From: Erysipelotrichaceae bacterium
GTDB taxonomy: Bacteria; Bacillota_I; Bacilli_A; Erysipelotrichales; Erysipelotrichaceae
Assembly: GCA_024681275.1 (NCBI GenBank)
Contig: JAILBD010000200.1
Span: 1 to 8,438, forward strand
Length of the DNA: 8,438 nucleotides
Reading direction: 5' to 3'
Positions within the stretch are counted from its first letter, which is position 1; each line of letters begins with the position of its first letter. Under the pieces are notes generated by a model. That model was not told the origin of the DNA and made no database searches. It saw only the letters and a program-made list of their open reading frames with translations. Below are positions 1-7,400 of this stretch, in pieces. A program made the position numbers and the translations under genes.

Positions 1-1
1 C

Positions 2-1045
2 ATCCTGGAAGAACTGAGAAAGGCAAAAAAGTTCATCTTCCTGGAGTACTTCATCATCGAACACGGGAAGCTCTGGGATTCCATTCTGGAGATCCTGGAA
101 GAGAAGGCCAAAGAAGGTGTCGAAGTCAGGGTCATGTATGACGACCTCGGATCTTTCTTCCTGCTTCCGGGCGGCTATTACAGAACACTGGAAGCAAAGG
201 GCATCAAGTGCCTTCCTTTCAACAGGATCTCGATGATCCTTAACATCATCATCAATCACCGGGACCACCGCAAGATCATGGTGATCGACGGAAAAGTCGC
301 CTTCTCAGGCGGCATCAATCTGGCTGACGAATACATCAACGCCATCGTCAGATTCGGCAAATGGAAAGACAACGTCATCAGGATCACAGGTGAAGCCGTG
401 TGGTCCTACACTGTCATGTTCCTGACCCACTGGAATGCCTTAAGGAAAGAAGACAACACCTTCCTTTCCTTCCGCTGCCAGCCTCTGGAAGGAGAAGAAG
501 ACGGCTACATCGCTCCATATTCCGAAACGCCACTGGACAACGAGACCTTCGCTCAGAACATCTACCTCAACATCATCAACAGGTCAACGGAACACTGCTA
601 CATCACGACGCCTTATCTGATCATCGATACCGAAATGATCAACGCCCTCATACTGGCAGCCAGAAGAGGCGTCGACGTACGCATCGTCACCCCGGGCATC
701 CCGGACAAGAAGATCGTCTTCATGATCACCAGATCCTATTACCACCAGCTGATCGAAGGAGGCGTCAGGATCTTTGAATACACGCCTGGTTTCGTACATG
801 CCAAAGTCTTTGAAGCGGATGACATCCACGCGACAGTCGGAACCGTGAATCTGGACTACCGCAGCCTCTACCTGCATTTTGAAAACGGGACCTATCTCTA
901 CCGTTCTGAAAAAGTCCTTCAGGTCAAAGAAGACCTGCTTTCCATGATGGAAGAAGGACACGAGGTCACTCTCGCTGAAAGCGGCCACGGACCGATCAAG
1001 GAATTCTTCCTGGCGATACTTCGCTTAGCGGCGCCATTGATGTAA
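2..1045 (+). CDS. cls: Cardiolipin synthase, phospholipase D family (5' end outside window)
   Basis: The frame is open from base 2 to the TAA at 1043-1045, giving 347 residues; the N-terminus, where the family carries membrane segments, lies before the window. Two HKD motifs (HxKx4D) that define the phospholipase D superfamily are visible: His89, Lys91, Asp96 (HRKIMVID) followed by the usual SGG-N, and His266, Lys268, Asp273 (HAKVFEAD) followed by GTVNLDYRSL. The stretches YITTPYLIID, AARRGVDVRIVTPG and EYTPGFVHAK are typical of bacterial Cls. By family knowledge the enzyme joins two phosphatidylglycerols at the membrane to give cardiolipin and glycerol. The ATG at 134 is internal (residue 45), because conserved Cls sequence such as FIFLEYFIIE precedes it in frame. 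The next gene starts 31 bp downstream with no terminator between, so co-transcription is likely although no functional link is evident. Confidence 0.95.
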   Translation: MLEELRKAKKFIFLEYFIIEHGKLWDSILEILEEKAKEGVEVRVMYDDLGSFFLLPGGYYRTLEAKGIKCLPFNRISMILNIIINHRDHRKIMVIDGKVAFSGGINLADEYINAIVRFGKWKDNVIRITGEAVWSYTVMFLTHWNALRKEDNTFLSFRCQPLEGEEDGYIAPYSETPLDNETFAQNIYLNIINRSTEHCYITTPYLIIDTEMINALILAARRGVDVRIVTPGIPDKKIVFMITRSYYHQLIEGGVRIFEYTPGFVHAKVFEADDIHATVGTVNLDYRSLYLHFENGTYLYRSEKVLQVKEDLLSMMEEGHEVTLAESGHGPIKEFFLAILRLAAPLM

Positions 1046-1076
1046 AATAGAACTATAAACTGGAGGAACAACAATC

Positions 1077-1442
1077 ATGAAATTAAAGGTCGATCAGGAA
1101 CTTTGCATTGGCTGCGGCATGTGCGAATCACTCAGCCCTAAAGCATTCAGGATGAATGACGAAGGGAAAGCGGAAGCCTACGCTGAAGCAGGATCAGGCG
1201 AAGCACTTGAAAGCTGCCCGGTCGGAGCGATCAGCGAAGATGGAGAAGCCGCTGAGGAAGCATGCGTCTGTGAAGAAAAGCCGGCAGAAGAGCCAGCTGA
1301 AGGACCGGCAAAATACACCTGCGGCATCTGCGGATATGTCTATGACCCGGCAGAGAATGACGGCGTTGCCTTTGAGGATCTTCCGGAAGATTGGGTCTGT
1401 CCTGTCTGCGGCGTCGGCAAAGACGTATTCGAAAAACAGTAG
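1077..1442 (+). CDS. Ferredoxin-rubredoxin fusion protein
   Basis: This 121-residue electron carrier has two iron domains in one chain. Residues 1-55 form a single-cluster [4Fe-4S] ferredoxin: CIGCGMC gives Cys10, Cys13 and Cys16, and CPVGAI gives Cys47. Residues 79-121 form a rubredoxin: CGICG gives Cys82 and Cys85, CPVCG gives Cys108 and Cys111, with the conserved [14 protein letters not shown] and VGKDVFE. The linker, about residues 56-78, is Glu/Ala/Pro-rich and contains an additional Cys63-x-Cys65 pair. The ATG is supported by GGAGG at 1062-1066. Each domain is a standard cytoplasmic one-electron carrier; the fusion suggests electron transfer between a 4Fe-4S cluster and a mononuclear iron site, perhaps towards an oxygen- or peroxide-reducing partner, which is inference. 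The gene follows cls closely and ends just before a hairpin terminator. The protein is strongly acidic. Domain calls are secure; the physiological partner is unknown. Confidence 0.93.
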   Translation: MKLKVDQELCIGCGMCESLSPKAFRMNDEGKAEAYAEAGSGEALESCPVGAISEDGEAAEEACVCEEKPAEEPAEGPAKYTCGICGYVYDPAENDGVAFEDLPEDWVCPVCGVGKDVFEKQ

Positions 1443-1447
1443 ATACA

Positions 1448-1473
1448 AAAACCTGTTCAAGCGAACAGGTTTT
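1448..1473. terminator. Bidirectional intrinsic terminator between convergent genes
   Basis: A perfect 11-bp stem (AAAACCTGTTC at 1448-1458 with GAACAGGTTTT at 1463-1473) closes a 4-base loop. On the plus strand the stem runs into TTTTCATTT, ending the cls/ferredoxin-rubredoxin transcript. On the minus strand it is followed by TTTTTGTAT, serving the convergent 6-phospho-beta-glucosidase gene. Stem, loop and T-tracts are read directly from the sequence; termination activity is inferred. Confidence 0.88.
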
Positions 1474-1496
1474 CATTTGTTTGATCATCCCTTCGA

Positions 1497-3108
<1,612 letters not shown>

Positions 3109-3142
3109 GATCTCGGATAAAAAATATTTTAGTGGAGGGTTT

Positions 3143-3517
3143 ATGAACCAGAAGATCTGCTCAGAAGACGCTCCGGCTGCCATCGGCCCTTATTCTCAGG
3201 CTGTTCAATGCGGCAACATGTTGTTTCTCTCAGGCATGATGCCGATCGATCCAAAGACCGGTGAACTCGTTGAAAACGACGTCACCGTTCAGGCGAAACA
3301 GATCATGAAGAATATCGACGCGGTATTATCTGCAGCCGGCTATACCGTTGAAGACGTCGTAAAGACGACCTGCTTCCTTTCGGATATCGGAAACTTTGCG
3401 GCATTCAACGCTGTTTATGGAGATTACTTCACAAGCAAACCTGCACGCTCATGCTTTGCAGTAAAGGATTTGCCAAAAGCTGCGCTTGTTGAAGTCGAAG
3501 TCATTGCTTGTAAATAA
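3143..3517 (+). CDS. ridA: RidA family enamine/imine deaminase (YjgF/YER057c/UK114)
   Basis: A 124-residue protein of standard RidA length. Family features are IGPYSQAV with Tyr17 near the N-terminus, the SGMMPIDPKTGE strand-turn, and the C-terminal block ARSCFAVKDLPKAALVEVEV. Arg102 matches the catalytic Arg105 of E. coli RidA, which holds the substrate carboxylate, and Glu118 matches Glu120. RidA hydrolyses reactive 2-aminoacrylate and other imines released by PLP enzymes to 2-keto acids and ammonia, protecting PLP enzymes from damage. The start is set at the ATG at 3143, preceded by GGAGGG at 3134-3139 (rather close, 3 bases from the ATG); the in-frame ATG at 3086 lies inside the promoter and is rejected. 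It is first in a probable operon, 18 bp before the EIIBC gene, and two genes upstream of a PLP enzyme whose by-products it might remove. Confidence 0.95.
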   Translation: MNQKICSEDAPAAIGPYSQAVQCGNMLFLSGMMPIDPKTGELVENDVTVQAKQIMKNIDAVLSAAGYTVEDVVKTTCFLSDIGNFAAFNAVYGDYFTSKPARSCFAVKDLPKAALVEVEVIACK

Positions 3518-3535
3518 TCAAGAAAGGGGAAAATT

Positions 3536-4915
3536 ATGGCAAATGCTTCAGTAAAAGATTTGGTTGCAAAATTAGGCGGTATTGAAAACATCGCATCTGC
3601 AGCCCATTGTGCTACTCGTTTAAGAGTTACTACCAAAGACAAAAGCAAGGTCGACCTGGATAGTTTGAAGAAGCTTGACGGCGTCATGGGCGTTGTTGAT
3701 GGCGCTACCCAGACTCAGATCGTCATCGGCGCGGAAGTTGCTGATGTCTACAGAGAATTCTGTGATTACACCGGTGTCAGCGAAGAAGAAGCGATCGATG
3801 ATCAGAAAGCTCTGAAAGAAGACCTCAAAGGCAGAAAAGGCGCAGGCCTGACGCTGTTCTTCGAGACAGTCGCAAGGATCTTCAACCCGATCGTTCCGGC
3901 TCTCGCAGGCTGCGGTTTCCTGTCAGCCATCATCATGGTCGCCATGGCATTCGGCGCTTCCATGCAGTCCGAAACATTCGCGACATTCGTTGCCATCTCC
4001 ATGGCGGTCTTCACATTCATCCCGTTCCTGCTTGCATCTTCCACAGCGAAAGTATTCAAGATGAACGAGTATGTTGCACTGACGATCTGTGCAGCAATGA
4101 TGGCTTCCAAGTGGTCAGGCCTCATCGCCAACGGCGTTGAATACTATCACTTCTTAGGCATTCCGTTCAGAGTGGTCGATTACAGCTCCTCTGTCCTTCC
4201 GATCGTCTTCGCGATCATTGTTGCTTCCTATATCGAAAAAGGTCTGAACAAGCTCGTCAAAGGCCCGCTCAAGATCATCCTTGTTCCGGCATTCACGATC
4301 TTATTCGGCACGATGATCACATTCTGGACTGTCGGTCCTATCACTTACGCAGTCGGCCAGGCTATCGCCAACGGCATGAACTGGCTGTTTGAACACGGCG
4401 GCTGGATCGCAGGTCTGGTCTATGGCGGTATCTATTCCTCCATGGTCCTTTTGGGCATCCACCACGGCATGGTCCCTGTTCTGACTCAGATGATCGCAAA
4501 CCAGGGCTTCAACTATGTCTCTCCGACTTCCGGTTCTGCCAACATCGGTCAGGCTGGTGCAGCATTCGGTGTCTGGCTCAAGACCAGAAACCAGCAGAAG
4601 AAAGCCAACGCCGCTTCCGCATGTATCGCTGCCTGTGTCGGTATCACTGAACCGGTCGTCTACGGTGTCACTGTTCCAAACGGCAAGACCTTCCTCTTCG
4701 CCGCTATCGGTGGTGCCTGCGGTGGCGCTTTAGCCGGCATCCTCAGACTGAAGGCTTACGCAATGGGCGGTCCTTCCTTCCTGAACTTCGGTATGTTCCT
4801 GGGCGGTGAGAACGCTGTCACCAACTGTGTCCTCGTCATGCTGTGCTTCGTCGTCGCATTCGTCGTTTCCGCAGTCCTGACTTACCTCTTCTGGAATCCT
4901 GAAGAAGCTGAATAG
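3536..4915 (+). CDS. PTS EIIBC permease, glucose/beta-glucoside/sucrose superfamily, without EIIA
   Basis: A 459-residue membrane permease. Residues 1-85 are the EIIB domain, with the phosphorylated cysteine Cys25 in HCATRLRV. From about residue 105 to 455 is the EIIC domain with many hydrophobic segments, the family stretch SSVLPIVFAII, the substrate-site region LLGIHHGMVP (305-314) and the GITEP motif at 369-373. The protein ends after LFWNPEEAE, where beta-glucoside permeases of BglP type would continue into EIIA, so it depends on an EIIA in trans. It should import a sugar and phosphorylate it on entry. The ATG at 3536 has AGGGGA just upstream. It lies 18 bp after ridA and 62 bp before the PLP enzyme gene. 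The divergent 6-phospho-beta-glucosidase suggests a beta-glucoside substrate, but the PLP enzyme and RidA leave other substrates open. The first 60 or so codons use more T/A-ending codons than the rest. Confidence 0.93.
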   Translation: MANASVKDLVAKLGGIENIASAAHCATRLRVTTKDKSKVDLDSLKKLDGVMGVVDGATQTQIVIGAEVADVYREFCDYTGVSEEEAIDDQKALKEDLKGRKGAGLTLFFETVARIFNPIVPALAGCGFLSAIIMVAMAFGASMQSETFATFVAISMAVFTFIPFLLASSTAKVFKMNEYVALTICAAMMASKWSGLIANGVEYYHFLGIPFRVVDYSSSVLPIVFAIIVASYIEKGLNKLVKGPLKIILVPAFTILFGTMITFWTVGPITYAVGQAIANGMNWLFEHGGWIAGLVYGGIYSSMVLLGIHHGMVPVLTQMIANQGFNYVSPTSGSANIGQAGAAFGVWLKTRNQQKKANAASACIAACVGITEPVVYGVTVPNGKTFLFAAIGGACGGALAGILRLKAYAMGGPSFLNFGMFLGGENAVTNCVLVMLCFVVAFVVSAVLTYLFWNPEEAE

Positions 4916-4931
4916 GCATATAATGATAAGA

Positions 4932-4962
4932 AAGCGGGGATTGTTCAGATCCCCGCTTCTTT
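4932..4962 (+). terminator. Hairpin between EIIBC and PLP enzyme genes, partial terminator
   Basis: AAGCGGGGAT (4932-4941) pairs perfectly with ATCCCCGCTT (4949-4958) across a 7-base loop, a GC-rich 10-bp stem. The following tract CTTTCCC is poor in T. Only three bases separate it from GGAGG (4966-4970), the ribosome binding site of the next gene. It may end part of the transcripts or protect the 3' end of the upstream mRNA, lowering expression of the PLP enzyme and regulator relative to ridA and the permease. No promoter is evident between the hairpin and 4978. Confidence 0.65.
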
Positions 4963-4977
4963 CCCGGAGGAAAATCA

Positions 4978-6189
4978 ATGAATATCAGAGACAAAATGAT
5001 CCCATCATTCGCCAAAGCTGAAGGCGGTCTTTTTACCGAAGTGGAAAAAGCAGACGTCGGTTCCTCATATCAGGAAATGGAGAAACAGGGCATCGCCCTT
5101 ATGGGCTGGGCCGATCCCTTCATGCCCGACCGCAGCATGCCGCAGTTCGTTGAAGATGCCTATGTCAAAGCCATCAGAGATGATTCCGCTCCGCACTACA
5201 CAGCTCCGATCGGCAACCCCGATCTGAAGATCGAGATCGCCAAAAAACTGGAAAGACAGAACCATCTGAAAGTAGACCCGCAGAGGAACATTCTGATCAC
5301 TCCCGGATCGGATTCCGGTCTCTACTTCGCCATCGTCCCATTCATCAACGATGGTGATGAAGTCATGATCCCTTCCCCATCCTATCCGAACAATTATCTG
5401 GATATCGAAACGATGGGCGGAAAGATCGTAACGATCGAACTCAGTGAAAAAGACGGATACCAGCTTGATATCGAACAGATGAGGGCAAAACTGACCGAGA
5501 AGACCAAAATGGTCCTTCTGACACATCCCAACAATCCGACCACGACCGTCTATGACAGATGTTCGCTTGAGGGACTCAGAGACTTCGTCATCGAAAACGA
5601 TCTCGTTCTGGTCGTCGATCAGGCATTCGAAGACTTTCCGTTTGAAAACGAGATGATCACACCGGCCGCCATGGAAGGCATGTTCGAAAGGACGGTCACC
5701 GTCTTCTCCTTCTCCAAGGGAATGGGACTCAGCGGACTCAGAGTCGGCTACATCGTCGCGGATGATCAGATCATGGATGCGATGTTTGCCAACGCCGTCG
5801 GCGTCATCGGCGCGACTTCCACAGCCGCTCAGAAAGCCGTTATCGAAGCGATGAAACACCCGGAATTCATGGATGTTTTTAAAAGAGCCTATGAATACAG
5901 AAGACACAAAGCCTATGAGATCCTCAACCAGGTGCCGGGCGTGCACTGCGCACTTCCGCAATCTGGTTTCATGTGCTGGGTCGACGTCTCGCAGCTCGGC
6001 GATTCTTCCGATATCGTCTCCTATCTTGTCAAAGAAGCAAAAGTTTCCGTCAATGACGGAGCCAACTACGGGGCAGGCGGAAAAGGACATCTCCGCATCA
6101 TCCTGGGCGTCTACAAAGACGATCAGCGCGTCGTCGCTGCACTGAACTCTATTGCATCAGCACTGAAAAAATATCCCGGATCACATTGA
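4978..6189 (+). CDS. PLP-dependent aminotransferase, class I/II (fold type I)
   Basis: A 403-residue cytoplasmic enzyme of the aspartate aminotransferase superfamily. Lys247 in SFSKGMGLSGLRVGY is the Schiff-base lysine, and Arg255 in the same block contacts the PLP phosphate. Asn186 in HPNNPT and Asp214 in VVDQAFEDF bind the cofactor ring. Tyr74 in HYTAPIGNPDLK and Ser111/Ser113 in TPGSDSGLYFA complete the pocket, and Arg373 in HLRIILG is the likely substrate-carboxylate arginine. Two deviations stand out: the family Tyr after the Asp is Phe217 (DQAF instead of DxAY), and the usual NPTG reads NPTT. Substrate is not predictable; the sequence is nearer AspB-like aminotransferases than MalY/PatB C-S lyases. 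GGAGG at 4966-4970 supports the ATG. Placement between a PTS permease and a YheO-type regulator, with RidA in the same unit, suggests a joint pathway yielding amino or imino intermediates. Confidence 0.92.
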   Translation: MNIRDKMIPSFAKAEGGLFTEVEKADVGSSYQEMEKQGIALMGWADPFMPDRSMPQFVEDAYVKAIRDDSAPHYTAPIGNPDLKIEIAKKLERQNHLKVDPQRNILITPGSDSGLYFAIVPFINDGDEVMIPSPSYPNNYLDIETMGGKIVTIELSEKDGYQLDIEQMRAKLTEKTKMVLLTHPNNPTTTVYDRCSLEGLRDFVIENDLVLVVDQAFEDFPFENEMITPAAMEGMFERTVTVFSFSKGMGLSGLRVGYIVADDQIMDAMFANAVGVIGATSTAAQKAVIEAMKHPEFMDVFKRAYEYRRHKAYEILNQVPGVHCALPQSGFMCWVDVSQLGDSSDIVSYLVKEAKVSVNDGANYGAGGKGHLRIILGVYKDDQRVVAALNSIASALKKYPGSH

Positions 6190-6212
6190 TTTTTTTCATT
6201 CGTTCTTAGATA

Positions 6213-6884
6213 ATGAAGCTGATGAAACAAGTTAAACTGACTAAAACAGACCGTCAGATCCTGAATTCCTATATCCCGGTCCTGGACGGCCTGGCTGATT
6301 ACCTGTCCTCTTCCTATGAACTGGTCCTGCATTCTCTGGAAGATTTTGATCACTCCGTCATCTGCATCTACAACGGTGAACACACCGGCAGAAAAGTCGG
6401 AGCACCGATCACCGATCTGGCATTGAACATGCTGGAACAGATAGAGAACGGACACGTGGATCATCTGGTCTACTTCTCCCGCAACGCCAAGGGCGAACCG
6501 CTGAAATCGACAACCCTGGCGATCAGGGGCGAAGGCAATAAAGTCATCGGCTTGCTGTGCATCAACATGTACATGAACGCTCAGTTCATCGATGTGATCA
6601 ACTCCTTTATTCCGGGCAGTTCTCTCAACACACATGCGCTTTCTGAGACCTACACCCAGAATCCGGATGAACTGATCGAATCCACTCTCGAAGAAGAACG
6701 GATGGCCGTCCTTGCCGACAGCTCCATCCTGCCTTCCAACAAGAACAAAGTCATCATCGAACGCCTCTATGATAAAGGCATCTTCCAACTGAAAGACTCT
6801 GTTCTGAAAGTGGAACAGCTGATGGGCATCTCCAAAAACACCGTGTACATGCACATCAGAAATCATAAAAAGAACCTGAAGTAA
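6213..6884 (+). CDS. YheO/DauR-type transcriptional regulator (PAS-like sensor plus HTH)
   Basis: A 223-residue regulator. Residues about 18-125 match the YheO-like PAS domain: SSSYELVLHSLEDF, then NGEHTGRKVGAPIT (54-67), and LKSTTLAIRGEGNKVIGLLC leading to NMYMN (97-122). Residues about 177-220 are a C-terminal helix-turn-helix of the HTH_22 kind: KGIFQLKDSVLKVEQLMGIS followed by KNTVYMHIRN. DauR of Pseudomonas, a member of this family, represses D-arginine catabolism genes; the ligand here is unknown. The gene follows the PLP enzyme by 23 bp and is the last in the cluster, so it probably controls the ridA promoter, which is inference. Neither the ATG at 6213 nor that at 6222 has a good Shine-Dalgarno sequence (the bases before are ttcttagata and atgaagctg), so the start is uncertain by three codons and translation may be weak or coupled. 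Confidence 0.88.
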   Translation: MKLMKQVKLTKTDRQILNSYIPVLDGLADYLSSSYELVLHSLEDFDHSVICIYNGEHTGRKVGAPITDLALNMLEQIENGHVDHLVYFSRNAKGEPLKSTTLAIRGEGNKVIGLLCINMYMNAQFIDVINSFIPGSSLNTHALSETYTQNPDELIESTLEEERMAVLADSSILPSNKNKVIIERLYDKGIFQLKDSVLKVEQLMGISKNTVYMHIRNHKKNLK

Positions 6885-6915
6885 AATACCACAGCAATTG
6901 CTGTGGTATTGTTTT
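6885..6915. terminator. Perfect palindromic terminator, bidirectional
   Basis: Bases 6885-6910 form a perfect 26-bp palindrome (half-site AATACCACAGCAA), directly after the TAA of the regulator gene. On the plus strand it is followed by GTTTTG. On the minus strand the stem runs into TTTTAC, so it can also end the convergent minus-strand transcript whose last gene finishes at 6935. A real RNA hairpin would leave about 4 central bases unpaired. Terminator function is inferred from structure and position. Confidence 0.85.
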
Positions 6916-6934
6916 GTTCGTCTGTATCTTATTT

Positions 6935-7102
6935 TTATCCGTATCTCGCTTCCCGTAAAGGTCTATCCCAGAATATGACCGCATCGCTTCCCAGCTGCGG
7001 AAGCAGTGCATCGATCTTCCCCCTGATCTCATTCAGGTACTCTTCTTCCTTTTTCTTTACTCTTCTCTTCGTTCCGGAAAAACGATCCGGGAAACGCGAA
7101 GA
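6935..7102 (-). pseudogene. Downstream frame of a frameshifted small gene (C-terminal part)
   Basis: After the 84-codon frame ends at 7057, the minus strand stays open in the -1 frame from 7102 to a TAA at 6935-6937. The last 41 residues look like protein: KKKEEEYLNEIRGKIDALL, then PQLGSDAVIFWDRPLREARY and a final Gly. This frame has no ATG, GTG or TTG start, so it cannot easily be an independent gene. It reads most simply as the C-terminal part of the gene starting at 7311, split by a single-base change. A five-base A run at plus-strand 7078-7082 (T5 in the coding strand) lies in the window where both frames are open; one more base there would give a continuous protein of about 125 residues. 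No family is recognised. It could be a true pseudogene, a sequencing error, a phase-variable tract or, less likely, a -1 frameshift site. Confidence 0.5.
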
Positions 7103-7311
7103 TCATCCGGGACCCTGAAATCCTCCTCATCCTCATAAGGCATGAAAGATGCGGATACCTGATAAGAGAGCTCTCTGTTTTCTTCCTTCAGGACGCTTAG
7201 TTTTACCAGTGCCGCTTTTCTGACTGACCCTTCATACGGACAGCTGGCATGGAAGTACTGACTGTACACATCGATCGCTTCGATCCAATCCTTTTTGATC
7301 TCATCATTCAT
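7057..7311 (-). CDS. Small protein of unknown function, probably frameshifted near its end
   Basis: An 84-residue frame starting MNDEIKKDWIEAIDVYSQYF. It is preceded by a very good ribosome binding site, GGGGGGAGGA, with GGAGG at plus-strand 7320-7324 eight bases from the ATG, which argues that it is a real translated gene. The sequence is soluble and highly charged, without a signal peptide or membrane segment, and the segment from about residue 20 to 78 has ordinary globular composition. The last six residues (PERREE) are probably out of frame, because a plausible continuation lies in the -1 frame down to 6935. It follows the second PTS permease gene by 89 bp on the same strand with no convincing terminator between, so it may be the last gene of that operon. 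I do not recognise the family and assign no function. Confidence 0.55.
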   Translation of the reverse strand: MNDEIKKDWIEAIDVYSQYFHASCPYEGSVRKAALVKLSVLKEENRELSYQVSASFMPYEDEEDFRVPDDLRVSRIVFPERREE

Positions 7312-7400
7312 TTTTCGATCCTCCCCCCGCTCATGATCATTGAAAAACGCATAAAAGAGATCCGAAGAGCTCTCTTCATATTTCGCTTTTCAGAAAACGA

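Noticed and set aside
5065..6090. A long open frame of 341 codons on the minus strand opposite the aminotransferase gene.
   Set aside because: It is a shadow of the well-supported plus-strand gene; its composition (many His, Asp, Phe) is that of an antisense frame and no motif is recognisable.
6123..6866. A 247-codon minus-strand frame opposite the regulator gene.
   Set aside because: It is antisense to a regulator with clear YheO-like and HTH motifs; it shows no domain and no credible ribosome binding site.
7363..7376. Possible hairpin GAAGAGCTCTCTTC between the second PTS gene and the small gene.
   Set aside because: The stem is only about 5 bp with no T-run directly after it, too weak to call a terminator.
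7308..7379. A 23-codon minus-strand frame starting at 7379, in the same frame as the PTS stop at 7401, whose TGA overlaps the ATG of the next gene (ATGA).
   Set aside because: The overlap hints at coupling, but there is no Shine-Dalgarno sequence before 7379 and no protein character; chance is the simpler explanation.
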